Below, piece after piece: positions 33,150 to 46,678 of a stretch of 64,000 nucleotides of DNA. Below the pieces are notes generated by a model. It made no database searches, was not told the origin of the DNA, and saw only the letters and a program-made list of their open reading frames with translations. The stretch covers positions 401,672 to 465,671 of the forward strand of contig VZQC01012328.1 in NCBI GenBank assembly GCA_009823505.1, in the 5' to 3' direction. This stretch comes from Rhizomys pruinosus (lineage: Eukaryota; Chordata; Mammalia; Rodentia; Spalacidae). Each line of letters opens with the position of its first letter. Position 1 is the first letter of the stretch. The position numbers and the translations under genes are program-made.

Positions 33150-33910
33150 TTAAAAATTACTTTTATTGATGTTTTGTGTATTTTGGACATCCATTTTTCA
33201 ATTCAGTTCAGGCATATTCCCCTTTCCTTTCCCCCCACCTGACCCCAGATCATGCATTCTTCCATAACTGTCCTGCATCTTTCTATGAGTCTTTTTTTAA
33301 GCTTAGGAATTGACATTTTCCTCCATTAATTTTATATTACTCTAAAATATGGATACTTACTCTCCATCCATATATAGTAATTACAGAGTCTGAAAACAAT
33401 TGGTGGATGGATTCTAGAGCCTGTTGAGAGATTAATATAACAACATAGTTGCTTTCAGATATACAGACATATAACAATAATGTTATTCAGCTTGCCTTTG
33501 ATCTGGGGGATTTGGTGTTAGCATCCACAAGTGAGGGAACCCATTCTCTGTCTTTCTGGGATTGTTACTTCACTCAGCATAATGGCTTGAAGCTCCATCC
33601 ATTTACCTGCAAAGTTCATGATGTCATCTTTATTTATGCAAAGTTCCTGATGTCATCTTTATTTACTGCTGAATAGTATGCCATTGTGTAGATGTATCAC
33701 ATTTCTGTTGAGGGGCATTTAGGTTGGCTCCATCTCTTCGCTATTGTGAAGAGAGCTGCAATATACAAGGATGTGCATGTATCTTTGTGGTAGGATGAGT
33801 CTTTGGTGTACGTGCCCAGGAGTGGTATGACTGGGTCAGATGGTAGGCTCATTCTGAGTCTTTTAAGTGTTCTCCACACTGTTTTTCATAATGGTTGTAC
33901 AATTCAGTCA
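33150..33910 (-). mobile_element. L1 3' end, minus, in unit B
   Basis: Reverse of L1: terminal segment (gtttgtgtattttggacatcc ... gatcatgcattcttcc), a short 3'UTR of about 380 bp, then ORF2 C-terminal sequence with recognisable RTLKRLRMSLPSDPVIPLLG on the minus strand. The same insertion is in unit C (57,945-58,640), so it predates the duplication. Confidence 0.85.
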
Positions 33911-36119
33911 GTCGTAATCGCTATTGTTGTCACTTTTCCCTTGGTCCTCTCCCCTCCCCAGGAGGGGGAGAATGACTTTCTGTCATTTCCGCTAGAGTCC
34001 ATTGTGTCAAGTTACTATCCTAGTTAATTCCTCAGTATCAGCTCCTCCCCTGAGCTCTATTTAGACTATCAGGATTCTCTTTTCTAAAGAAGGCCAGGTC
34101 TTCCTCAGTTGACCACAATCTGCTGCTAAATGGAAATAAATCCTACGAGCAAGCTCAGCATTGGTAGCAGCATGAACAAGAGCCATGCCAGCTCACCTGT
34201 AGAATTGGGTAGCAGAGCCCAACCTTGGCTCAGGAAATATTGGCACCAGGCCATTATCATTAGGGACCATTACAGACTGATATGTAATCATTGGAGGAGA
34301 TTGTCTTGTTAATTTTTAACTCTTTTGTTTCAGACACGGGATTTTCCCATCCGGAGTTAGTTTGTTGAATTTTATTTTTGCATTTTCAAGCCACATTTCT
34401 TTTTTCACTGGAGGTGTTTAAAATGTGTAGGAGGAGACTAACTAACCCCTACAAGCCTCCTGTAGCAGGCTTGAGATGATGAGTTTCCCTCTTAGTCCCA
34501 TATTGAGGTTAATGGTTATTCATATGTCTTCTTCCATTTGTGCCTACTGGCTGTTGACTAGACTACTCATTCCAGGCACTTAGAATGATTTCCCCTGGCA
34601 GTGTGGACTGGTATTTGGTATCAAGTCTATATGTGGCAGGAGGACTGTCTCTGTCAGGCAGCTGGCAGGGCCAGGAGGAAGTTACAGGAGGACTGATTCT
34701 CACTACCCTGTGAGGCAGCTAGAGTCTCTGGCTGGCAGGAGGTGGCATACTGGGGTGTAATGAGGGAACGGAGGCAGGATAAGGATGTACTGTCTTATAG
34801 GCCACAAAAGTGCTTTGGGATGACCTGAACAGAGAAGTACTAGAGGGGCGCTCTAGCTGCCTAACTGGATCCTCAGGCCATGTGGGGAAGGAGAGAGTTC
34901 CTTCCAGCCAGGTAGGTGGGTGGGATCGGTTGTGCCCAAAGGTGTGTGACCGGGTTGGGGGTGGGGATTGGAAGGAGCAGGAGCTACTGCCCTTCTCAGG
35001 GAGCCAAGTGGCATTTTGACAGTTCAAATGGAGGGGAGGATCTTGGGGGATGACTGGATTCCCAACCTCTGTCTCTGAAACACATGTCATAACTTCAGAG
35101 TTCCCAGGAAAGTGACTCCTGGAGATCTGGCCATTACTGAGTGGAGGAAGAGATGCAGCAGACCCTACATGTCAGTTGTGGGTAGTCCTAGTGAATTGTA
35201 TGGATGCGGCTTATGGAGGCCATTTACCTACTTCAGGCTCCTAGACAACTGGGCCATCAAGAATATAATGGGCAGGAGGCTGGCTGGGTTCTGGGACTCT
35301 GGAAAGGAGAGGTATAGGGCAGGAATAGGTGTCAGTTCCTGGATGGCCCCAGAGGGGGCTGTGGAGCAAACAGACTGGAGAATTCAAGAAGAAAATGAGT
35401 GTCCTGCTTATGTCTGTGGGACACGTGGAACAGCTGGGGAGCCCACTGAGAGCAGCCCACTTTAACGTGGAAAGGTAAGTTCCATTTCTTATTTCTTGTG
35501 GCCAGAACCACACATGCTATGACAGAGCACAGTGACATACAATCTCAAAGCACCTAAAAAATGATACCCAAGAGTTTTCTCCTCAGCCACCAGCTCAAAT
35601 CCAGTTTGAGTCTCTAAGTTCCTATTTCATTGTTAAATGTCATATGAAATACCTAATCACTCCACAAATACAGGCTTTGAAAGACATAGCAAAGAATTCC
35701 AGTAAAGACCAGCTTAAGGATTTTATTTATTTTTTTTGAAAGACAGCAAAGAATTCCAGTCGAGACCAGCTTAAGATGTTTATTTGTCTGTTATTGGATC
35801 CTTGGTGAGAGAAAGGTGTCTAAAACACTGGTTTATCTCTTGAGCACATGATCCACAGTTATATCACAGGAGAGTTCCGTGCAACACAAGGCCAACTTTT
35901 GAAAATATGCACCATTTAAAAGAATCCCCCCGACTTCCAAAGTGCTGTACCACCGGCAAGTTACAGGGAAGTACACATGCAACCATACTACTGAGGAGTC
36001 AGTAATCTTTGATCATTGTTTAAATATCTCGCTATCTCTGGGAAGGGTGCACCATCCTGAGGATTTTGTGAAGGCTGGTGAGCCTTGTGAATAACGGGAG
36101 CCTACTTCCTCCTGCAAGG

Positions 36120-36335
36120 GAGTTTTAAATTTAATTTATTTTTATTTTTAACTTTCTATGTGCATGAGTGTATTTCCTGTATGTGTGTAAATACACCTGC
36201 AGAGGTCAGAAGAAGGTGTCAGATCCCTGTGAATATATTCTGATGACTGTTAGTCACCATGTGAGTCCTGGGATCGAACCTGGGTCCTCTGCAAGAGCAG
36301 TCAAGGCTCTTAACCATTGAGTCAGCTCTCAGAAC
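36120..36335 (-). mobile_element. B3-type SINE, minus (shared with unit C)
   Basis: ctttctatgtgcatgagtg, tgcagaggtcagaagaagg and gggtcctctgcaagagcagtcaag. Counterpart at 60,800-61,015. Confidence 0.8.
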
Positions 36336-36524
36336 CACCAGGGGATTTTTAATAGGAAGGAATTTATGAGGCTGTCCTCTGGATGATCACATCTGCTCTG
36401 ACTCAAGATGGAACTGAAACAACTACCCAGCAGCAGAACATGGGAAGAAGTAAAAATGTGGTTATACTTAGGAAGACATAAGAACAGATAGGCTACTGCA
36501 ATTCCCTGAAGATTAACTAGTGAA

Positions 36525-36960
36525 TCACCTGGGTTGTGGAGATGGAACAGTGAGTAATGCATGTTGCAAAAGCTTGAGAATAGCTCAAAAGCCACACATG
36601 GTATATGTGCCTATAATCCCAGTGTGGGGAGGTGGAGGTAGACACACTGTAGGATCTTCCTGGCCAACCAGTCTCCCTAGTTTGTTGGCTCCACACTCAG
36701 TAGGATCCCATGTCTCAAAAGTATAGTGTGGAGAAATATGGGAAGGAACACCATGTTTACCTCTGGCACCTTCAACCATTTGTACAGACATGTGGTGACC
36801 CACATGCAGGCACACATAAAAGTATACACACACGCACACAGAGAGACATCCACATGGATATGGGTACACACAGACACTCACATAGACACGCACAGACATA
36901 TGAAGACACAGGCATATACACACGACATACCTGAGAGGAGAGGCACACACACAAGCAGAT
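36525..36960 (+). mobile_element. B2/B4-like SINE with CA-rich tail (shared with unit C)
   Basis: ggttgtggagatggaacagtg, cacatggtatatgtgcctataatccc and an imperfect CA-rich end. Counterpart at 61,205-61,650. Open frames in the CA-rich part are artefacts. Confidence 0.65.
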
Positions 36961-37197
36961 TGCATTTTCTAATCCTTCTAGTTCTTTTAAAAAAATATTT
37001 TTGTGCTGGATAGCTTTAGTGTCAAATTGACACACCTGGGTTGGGGGAACCTCAATTGGGGAATTGGCTCCATTGGATTGGCCTGTGGCCACATCTGTGG
37101 AGTATTGTCTTGATTGTTGAGCAATGTGGGAGGGCCCAGCCCACTATGGGTGGTGCCACTCTGGGCAGGTTGTTGTGTACTGTATAAGAGGTCAGGC

Positions 37198-40100
37198 AAC
37201 TGACTTCTCGCCTCAAACCATGAAAGCAAGAAGAACATGCAGCAAAGCATTCCCTGTGTTAAGGGACTACGGATGTCAACCCAGAATACTTTACCCAGCA
37301 AAAATGACGACTATACTTGAAGGAGAGAGAAAAATCTTCCATGACATAAACAAGATGATGGAATACATGTCTGGAAAACCAACTCTTCATAAAATACTTG
37401 AAGCAATTCAAAGGGCAGAAGAGAGGAGCAACAATCCTCAAACACCTAGGAAAAGAAACTAACAAAAGCATAACCATAGGAGCAAAATCAAAGGCTAGAA
37501 GTCTAAATGGATAATAAAGTGAAAGGAAGCAACATCCATTATAATATAACCTTAAATATTAATGGCTAAACTCCCCAATCAAAAGGCATAGACTGGGGAA
37601 TGGATTAGGAAACAAAACCCATCTATATGCTGTCTACAAGAAACCCATCTCAATTTCAAGGATAGGCACCAACTTAGGTGAAGGGATGAAGAAAGTATTC
37701 CAAGCAAATGTAACCAAAAAAGAAAGCGGGTGTGGCTATTCTAATATCAGACAAAATAGACTTCAAAACGAAAGAAATCAAAAGAGACAAAGAGGGCCAT
37801 TACATCTTTATTAAGGAAAATTGCATGAAGATTTCACAATCATAAATATATATGCACCAAACTTTATAAAGACAATTATTCAGGATCTCAAGGCACAGAT
37901 TAACCCCAGCACACTAATACTAGGGGACTTCAATACCCCATTAAGCCTCCTGGATAGCATAACAAACAGACAAACATATAAAACAAGCGAGGGGGACATT
38001 GAAACTAAATGACACAATTACCACCAAAATGGGATCCTCACAGACCCTACTATCCGATATTTCACCCCAACAACAGAGAATACACTTCTACTCAGCACCT
38101 CCAATGAACATTTTCCCACAAATTTAAGGACATTATACTGGGACCACCAAGAAAAAAACTACACGTAAAATATAAAAAGATTGAATAATCTCATTCATTC
38201 TATCAGACCACACAGTTGCAATAAAAACTCCTATCAACACCAGAATAAAACCCTTACAAAACTACAGGAAACCATGGCGATAAAACACCACTCTCGACTA
38301 GAATAATGAGTTGAAGGAAGAGAAAGAAATAAAAGGAGAAGAAATAATGAAACATGTCCTGTGAAACTGTAAATGGGAACAATAAAACATACAAACACAG
38401 AAAATCTATGGGTACCTTAAAAGCACATCCTAAGAGGTGAAGTTTATACTCTAAGTGTCCACATTAAAAAATAAGCGAAGAGCACAAATGAATAGACAAA
38501 CACTGCATGTCTAAGAAAATGAAGCGAATACAACACATAAAAAAAAAAAAAAAAGAAAAAAAGAAGAAAAAGAAATAAAAAAAAATCAGAGGGCAGGAGA
38601 TCAATGAAAAGAGAAAAAACAAAGAAAAAAACCATACAAAACACAAATCCAAAAAAAAAAAAAAAAGTTGGGTTTTTGAGAGAAATAAAACAAGATAGGA
38701 CAGACCTCTAGCCAGTACGTTAAAAACCAAAAGGAAAAGGAAGAGGAACAACTCCAAATCAATCGAATCTGGGTTGAATGGAAAGGGGAACATTATTTCA
38801 CAACGGGGACAATGAAAACAAAGGATCCCAGACAATCATACCGGGGAACTACTTCAAAAAACCTTATATTATTTATAAGTTTGACAACCTGAAGGAAATG
38901 GATTTAATATTCTGAAAATCCTGGTAAATCACCAAAGGTCTCAACCAAGAAGAGATCGTGGGCCAGGCCTAAACCCAGGGAACCAATAGTACAGGAGAAA
39001 TCGGGAAGATGTAATAGTAACCTCCACACAAAAAATGCCCACGCCCAGATGGTTTCACGGCAGGAATTCTATAAACTATTTCGAAAAGACTTACCACCAT
39101 TACTACTTAAATTGTTTAGAAGGATACACAAAGGAGGGACTTCTTCTCCCAAATTCCTTCTATGAAGCCAGCATTACACTACTACCCAAAACCAGGGAAA
39201 AGATACAACCAAAAGAGAACTATAGACCCATCTCCCTAATGACACAGATGCCAAAATTCTAAACAGGATCTGGCAAATCGCATACCGACTCACATCAAGA
39301 AAGATCATCCACCATATGACCACAGTGGATTCATACCAGACTGCAGGGATGTTCAGCCTACGAAAAATCCAATAAACATCATCAAACATATCAAGGACTG
39401 AAGACAAAAACACACACCATCATCTCAATTTTATGCGGGAGAAAGCCTTTGACAAATCCGCATCCCTTCATGTTAAAGTCCTGGGAGGAATGGATTGAGT
39501 GAGGATCATTCTCTCAATGTAATCCAAAGCATATACAGAAAACCCACAGCCAATTCATCCTTAAATGGGGAAATGACCGAAGCATTCCCTTAAAAGTTGG
39601 AACTCGGCAAGGCTGCCCCCTGTCACCACTCTCTTCAATATAGGTGAGAAACCTATGCTAGGGCAATAAGGCAGAGAAAGGAAATTAAAGGGAGCTTCTA
39701 ATACTGGCAAAGCAGGAAGTCAATGTATCCCTTTTTTTGTGGATGATATGATTGTCTCCTAAGGGATGCTAAAGAACTCCGGTCTTAAAAACCGTAAAAC
39801 TGCCTTCTTTTTTGACTAATAGACATAAGAAACTGTGAAAAGGATTTATCTCTGTTCAGAACCTAAATATATACTAAAGTCCTTAGGTCCTATGACACTA
39901 GGCAAAGTATCATTAATGCAGATCTCTGACATCATCAATGGATTGTTCTACACGGTGGATGTTGGACAGGTGGATCCAAGGTCCCACAAAAGGCTAGGGG
40001 CTCCTTGCTCTAAGTTGGGATACCTGAGGAGGAGAGGCATAAGCACGACTGCTGCCAAGACGACCTGACGTTAACTGGAGGGATTATTGAGACCACACAT

Positions 40101-43100
40101 GCAAGTGTACAGATGGCCTCTCCGGAATGCCAGAGAGTGTTACCAAAGGCCCTAAACCAATAAAGCAACTCCGGGTCTCCTTGAAGTCAAGCAAAGACTC
40201 CACGTCAGCACCAGCTACACCTCACCTGCCTGAATTACTGTGCGCAGAGGCAGCCATATGTGCCTGTATATCCCAAATCTAATGGCTATTGGCTCTCTCC
40301 TTGGAGGAATAACCCACGGCTGATGCCACAAGCTTACATCCTATTAGGTTAGGAGATGTTCTAAGCCACAGTAATAACCCTGTCATATTTAACAGGGGGG
40401 AGGATGTAATTCAGGATTACAACAATATCATCCAAAACATATGTGTCTCTGCAAAGTCTAGTAACCATACCATAATAATTATTAGTGCTGCTTAAATACC
40501 TATATATCTAATGCTTGTGCTTATTAGTAGGATCGAAAGGTTACCCCTGGACAAAATATCAGCCCATAAAGGACAACAGCCAGAATTGACCAGAGTTCCA
40601 AGTCAACAGCTCCAGAGAGTGTGGACTGTTTTATCTCTTCCACCTGGCCCTTTTCTAACCTAGGGAACAACTGCGGAAGAGGGGGGCGTGGTAGAATGTA
40701 AGGCTAATTGGGTGTGAACGGTTGAAACTACAGCATGTAGTCTGGACACTCATTTGATCAAACTTGATTGAACAAACAACCTGTCACCCCCCATGGATGG
40801 TGGGGCTGTGGGGTTTGGGACACAACAGCCTGAGATTGGTTTTGCACAAAAGTATGCTTGTACTCATGGATTATCAATTATAGCTAAAAAAGAAAAAAAA
40901 GACAAAAAAAAACCAGAGAAATGCAAGACAGTATGCAGAATCATGAATCTGGGTGGGGTGGGGTGTGGGGGGGAAGGGAAAGAGGAAAAATAGCCTGAAC
41001 TGAATATGGAAAATGATTGTATGAAATCACAAAGCCATCAATAAAAAAAAACAATTTGAAAAAAAATTAAAAAAAAAATGAACTCCACCACGAAAACAGA
41101 AAACTCTAGAAATGATTACGAGCTTTGGTAAAGTGGCAGGATACAAAAAAATCTAGAAAAATCAATAGACTTCCTTTACACCAACAATAAGGAACTGAAG
41201 AAGGACGACCAAGGAGACCTTCCCCTCACACGAGCTCAAAAACAAATAAAATCCCTAGGAACACACCTAACCAAAGCCACCAAGTCTCTACAACAAAACT
41301 TTTTAAAACCCTGAAAAAGGGAAATTGAGGAAGACATCAAAGATGGACAAACCTCCTATGATCATGGATCCGGATTTATGAAAATAAATCTAGTAAAAAT
41401 GTTCCATCCTACCCAAACTCGTGTACCGATTTAATGCGATCCCAATCAAATCCCCAATGACTTTCTTCACAGGGGCTTGTGAAAAACAATCCTCACCTCC
41501 TTGGAAACCAAAGGACCCTGGAAACAACCCAAAGCACACCCATGAGTGAAAAGAGCCATACAGGTGTGGGATTGCTATACCAGACATCAAAACTATACTA
41601 CAGGGCTATTAGTCATACAAAACAGCCTTGTCCTGGCACAAAAACAGACCAGTTGAGCAATGAATAAAAATGAAGCTCCAAAACCCTGAGTCATACAATT
41701 TCAGGCCACCTCATCTTTGGGACAAGGGGGCCAAGAAGACACATGAGGAAGACAAGCATCTTCCGCAAGTGGTTGTTGGCAAAACTGGATTCACCACTTG
41801 TAGAAGAATGAAATTAAATCCCCTACCTCTCACCTTGTACCAAAGTCCAACTCCAGATGGACCAAATACCTCAACGTGAAAATCCAAACTCTGGAGGGGA
41901 CGGTGATAGACGCGGAAGCTTGCCAAAGACTATAAGAAATGGTGTGTAGGAAAACGACTCCTAATCAGACAGCAGCTGGACAAGAAATAAGATCGTAATT
42001 GACAAATGGGACCTCCTTAAACTCAAAAGTTCTTTACATCAAAGGAAGCAAATAAAGGAAGTGAGGAGAAGACCCAAAGAGTGGGAGGAAAACCTTTACC
42101 ACAGATACATCTTACAAAGCATTAATTTCCAGAGTTTAAAGTACTCAAAAAAAACAAAGAAGAAAGAAAACCAATGAATCACTTCAAAGATGGAGCAAAG
42201 ATATGAATAGAAACTTCACAGAGGAGATATTAGAATGCCGGAGAACATCTTAAGAATGTTCAACATCATCCTAATAATTAAGGAAATGCAAATTAAACCA
42301 CTCTTGAGATATCACCTTACTCCAATAAGGAACTGGCTAGGATCAGGAGACACGAAATGATTCACGTAGTGCTGGAGAGTTGCGGGAAAGGGGAGAACAC
42401 TTTCATCCATTGCTGGTGGGAATTTTTATAAACTGGTAACAGCCACTATGGAAAAGCAGTGTGGAAACCTTAGAAGACTCAAAAATGAGCCCTTCCATTT
42501 GGACCCAGTCTACCACTCTGGGTATATACCCCAAGACACAACTTACTGCAAAGATACATCACAGCTAGTTTATTGCAGCTCTTCACAATAGCAAAAAAGC
42601 TGGAAACCAGCCCAGGTGCCCTTCAAACTGACGAGTGGATAGAGAAAATGTGGTACATTATACTATGGAGTACTATGCAGAGAGTAAAGAGGGAAAACAT
42701 CATGAACTTTTGCAGGTAAATGGATGGAGCTGGAAGGACATTATGTTAAGTGACAGTAACACAGTCCCAGAAAAAAACAAATGGACAAATGTGTCCCTCA
42801 TATGTGGATGCTAGTACCAACAACCCAGATTGTAAATATTTCTCATTGGAGCGGGATGCATAGTAAAAGCAACAACAACAGAAAAGACTGCATAGAAAAT
42901 GGACCGGAAAATTTTGAATTGGGAAGGGGGTATGGGTGGGGAGGGACACGGGGTGTATATTCGATTAATGCCTATATAATTGACTGTGAGTTCAGAAGTA
43001 CCCAGTTCGCCTAGACACTGTCTACAGGACACATGGTGTTTTAGGAACTTAGTAAAAGTAAATATGTGTATATTAAACAACATTGGTTTACAGATCTGAT

Positions 43101-45116
43101 AAAAAACGTAATGCATCTGAGTTAATGGTAGATCAATTTGCTGTGCCCCCATTTTGTTTTTTACATAAAATTTGTAGAGACAATATCTTGGGATTGGACC
43201 CATACAAATGTTCTCTATAATTTCTCTTGTTGTACAGTATCACCTTGTAGCATTCTCTTTAAGAATGATTTAACGTTAAAAAATTAGGTTTGCTCCCAAG
43301 TTAATCAATACAGAACACCCAAAACAACATCTGTGAATTTGAAGAAATCTGTGCCTTGACTCCCCCTCTATGTTATGTATTAATACAACTGTCTTCTGGA
43401 GAACCATACACTTAAAAAAAAGGGGGAAGGGATTCAGAAAGACATGAAACCTTTTCGTCAAACCCTTGCAATTTCAAATCTTAACTAACGTACCGGAAAA
43501 GATTTTTTGTTCCAAAGGACAAAACGTCACCAACTTAATGGTGCTGAGAAAGAAAAGATACACGCTTTGCCATTGAGTAGATGTACCAAAAAGTGCAACA
43601 GGAAAGGCTTGAGCCATCTGAACATTGAAGGAAGAAAAACGCTCCAAGATTGCCATAAACATCGAACCCCTTTGTGGATCCTACATGTAACAACTATTTA
43701 TAATGAGTCCTAATGAAAACTTACCTTCTAGGTCCACAAGGTTTGATAAAAAAGGACCTTTCTTACACCTCCCCCCATAGAACAAGGAGAAATATGATGA
43801 TGATGAGGTCGTTCTCCACTGTAAATTTGAGACAACTATTATGAGGTAATCTTTCTTATAAAACCGTAAAAACTGCCTTCTTTTAATTGACTAATAGACA
43901 TAAGAAACTGTGAAAAGGATTATTCTCTATTCAGAACCCATATATTACTAAAGTCCTAGGTCTATGCACTAGGCAAAGTATTTAATGCAGGATCTCTGAC
44001 ATCAGCAATGGATTGTTCTACCCAGGTGGATGTTGGCCAGGGGATCCAAGGCCCCAAAAGGTAGGGCTCCTTGCCCTAAGTTGGGATACCTGCAAGGAGG
44101 AGAGGCAAAAGACCACTGCTGCCGAGAGACCTGACGTTAACATGGGAGGGATTATTGAGACCACACATGCAAGTGTATACAGATGGCCTCCTGGAATGCC
44201 AGAGAGTGTTACCAAAGGCCACTAAACCAATAAAGCAATACGGGTCTCCTTGAGTCAAGCAAGACTCCACGTCAGCACCACTACACTCACCTGCCTGGAA
44301 TACTGGGCAGAGGCAGCCATATGGCCTGTATATCCCAAATCTAATTGGCCTATTGGCTCTCTCCTTGGAGGAAATAACCCACGGCTGATGCCACAAGCTT
44401 ACTCCTCTATAGGTTAGGAGATGTTATAAGCCACAGTAAAACCCTGTCATATTTTAACGGGGGGGGATGTAATTCATGGATTAACATACATCCAATATGT
44501 GGTTATGCTAAAGTAACCTACATAACTTTAGTCTGCTTTAATACTATATATCTAAATGCTTGTGCTTCATTAGTAGGTCGAAAGGTTACCCCTGGACAAA
44601 CTGTCAGCCATGAAAGGAACAGCCAGAATTGACCAGAGTCCAAGTCAATAGCTCCAGGAGAGTGGGACCTGTTTTCTCTCGTCCACCTGTGCCCCTTTTC
44701 TAAGGCTAGGGAACAAATCTGCGAAGAGGGGGCTGTGTGTAGAATGTAAGGGCTGGATGGGGTGATGGGGTGAAACTACAGCAATGTAGTCTGGACACTC
44801 ATTGATCCACTTGATTTCAACAAAACAACCTGTCACCCCCCACGGATGGTGGGCTGTAGGGGTTTGGGCACACCAGCCTGCAGATTGGTTTTGCATGAAG
44901 GATGCTTGTACTCATGGATTATCACTTATCGCTGAAAAAAATTGAAAAAAAAAAAAAAATGAGAGAATATGCAGGACACTTATGGCAGAATGCATGATCT
45001 GGGATGGGGGGGTGGGTGGGGGGGGGAGGGAGGGAAGGAAAGGAAATAAGCCTGAACTGAATTTGGAAAATAAAGTATGAAGCACAAAGCATCAATAAAA
45101 ATTAAATTAAAAACAA
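37198..45116 (+). mobile_element. 5'-truncated L1, with 12-bp TSD
   Basis: Starts inside ORF1's C-terminal domain (QTMKARRTCSKAFPVLRDYG, EGERKIFHDINKMMEYMSGKPTLHKILEAIQRAEER at 37,220-37,450). It continues through ORF2 (endonuclease from about 37,500; reverse transcriptase with a VDD-type site near 39,740; C-terminus to about 42,850), then a 3'UTR of about 2.3 kb ending in a G-rich tract and an A-rich tail. AAGAGGTCAGGC is duplicated at 37,186-37,197 and 45,117-45,128. ORF2 is broken by very many single-base indels, a pattern more like sequencing error than age. Confidence 0.92.
39781..41075 (+). mobile_element. Nested L1 3'UTR fragment inside L1 ORF2
   Basis: About 1.29 kb, collinear with 43,830-45,116 (the host L1's own 3'UTR) and, reversed, with 62,615-63,497. 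It ends in an A-rich tail. The broken ORF2 resumes at 41,076. Flanks are aaagaactcc (39,771-39,780) and aaatgaactcc (to 41,086), an approximate target duplication blurred by indels. Confidence 0.85.
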
Positions 45117-45349
45117 AAGAGGTCAGGCTAGGCGTGGGCCAGGAGAGCAAGCCAGTGAACAGCACTCTTCCATGGTCTGTGCTTCACTCCTGCCTCCAGG
45201 TTCCTGCCCTGAGTTCCTGCCTGGGCTCCCTAAGATGAACTGTGACCCAGGAGATGTAAGCTGTAAACACTTTCCTCCCAAGTTGGTTCGGTCAGAGTGT
45301 TTTGTCACAGCATGGAAGACAAACTAGAACAATTTTTATTATTTTATTT

Positions 45350-45568
45350 TTTAATTATTTTTGTGATTGTGTATGAGTATAATTTCTGCATGTAGGTTGG
45401 TGCACCCATGTCATGCAAAACCTCGGAGGTTAGAAGAGGGCATCAGATTCCCCTGGAACTGGAGTTAAAGATGGTTCTTAGCTGCCAGGTAGGTGCTGGG
45501 AATCAAACCTGGGTACTGTGCAAGAGTAGTCAGTGCTCTTAACCGCTGAGCCATCTCTCCAGCCCCCA
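45350..45568 (-). mobile_element. B3-type SINE, minus (shared with unit C)
   Basis: tgtaggttggtgcacccatgtcatgc ... ccgctgagccatctctccagccccc. Counterpart at 61,690-61,915. Confidence 0.88.
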
Positions 45569-45794
45569 TATAATGCTTCTAGTTCTAAATACATCTACTT
45601 TTGCTGAACGATGAATGTATACTTTTGGCATACAAAAAACATTAGTCACTATCTTATTTATCATTTCGTTTATAATTTTTAGGGAGTTGGTCAATCTAAA
45701 ATCCATGAATTAATGTCTGTAATATGAGAGTATACAATATTTAACAGAAAAGTTTATTGGAAAATGTTTTTTAAATGTTTTCAAAAGAAAACAA

Positions 45795-45955
45795 TTAGCC
45801 AGGCATGGTGGGCTCAGCCTTTTATTCTACACTTTGGAGGCAAGGGCAGGCAGATATTTGTGAGTTCAAGGCAGCCTGGTCTACAGAGTGAGTTCCAGTA
45901 CGCTGGGGTCTACGAGAGACCCTGTCTCGAAAAACCAAAAAAAAAAAAAAAAAGA
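45795..45955 (+). mobile_element. B1 SINE (shared with unit C, indel-damaged)
   Basis: Matches 62,145-62,300 but misses or gains single bases (ggctcagcctttta against ggctcacgccttta; agttccagtacgctgg against agttccagtacagctgg). Confidence 0.88.
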
Positions 45956-46260
45956 TAAACATTAAGAGAAATTTAATCCAAATATAAATGTCACATAAAT
46001 TTTCCAATGTCATTAATTAAAAGATGAACTGGGGAATTGATAAAAGAGCACATGCAAGACATTCAGTTTGCACAAAATATTATATTTTAAATGAGCATCA
46101 TATGAACTAATTTATAATGAATTGGATGAATTTTATTTTCTTCCAGTATCGGAGATATGTTTATTGTTCATACATTTTTACAAAATAATGCATTTCTATA
46201 AGAGCATGTTCAAGCAGGAAATACTAATAGAAGAAGAAAGCCAGCATTTCCGTGATTTTT

Positions 46261-46454
46261 GCCCCCCGCCACCCCCCCCCCCCCCCCCCCCCCCAAACAC
46301 CACACAACACGCCCTAACACTCCACCCAGCTATTCCTCCGACACACACCCACGCATCCAACCGATTTCCCATTGACCACATTTCGTACTCTCCAGACAAA
46401 CCATTCCCCCCCCCACCACCCCCCCCCCCACCCCCCGCCCCCCACCTGTTCCCA

Positions 46455-46485
<31 letters not shown>

Positions 46486-46678
46486 AACCCCCCCCCCCCA
46501 CTCACCCCCCCCCCCCCCCCCCTTCCGCCCCCCCCCGAACAACGCGCACAGCCCCCCCCCCCCGCTCCCTGCATCCCTCCGTCAGCGCCACCCCCCCTAT
46601 TTTTTTCTTCCTCCCTGCTCTCCCGCCATCCCGCACCCCCAGCCACCTCCACCCCCACCCCCCACCGCCCCCCCTCAA

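Larger units (their letters stand above)
31565..36990 (+). repeat. Downstream duplication unit, copy B, left part
   Basis: From about 32,018 to 36,990 this is nearly collinear with 56,856-61,680, with mostly single-base differences. From 31,565 it also matches copy A (138-200). It includes a reverse B1-type fragment (32,018-32,127), B3-like SINE remnants (about 32,300-32,440), a reverse L1 end (33,150-33,910), a B3 SINE (36,120-36,335) and a SINE with CA tail (36,525-36,960). The 34,030-36,100 part holds no gene I recognise. Confidence 0.92.
36995..45335 (+). repeat. Dispersed repeat R1, split by a 7.9-kb L1
   Basis: First part 36,995-37,197 (gtgtcaaattgacacacctggg ... gcccagcccactatgggtgg) and second part 45,117-45,335 (gagagcaagccagtgaacagc ... 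cctccaggttcctgccctgag ... tcacagcatggaagac). Absent at the matching point of unit C (about 61,680), so it entered B after the duplication or was lost from C. Confidence 0.85.
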
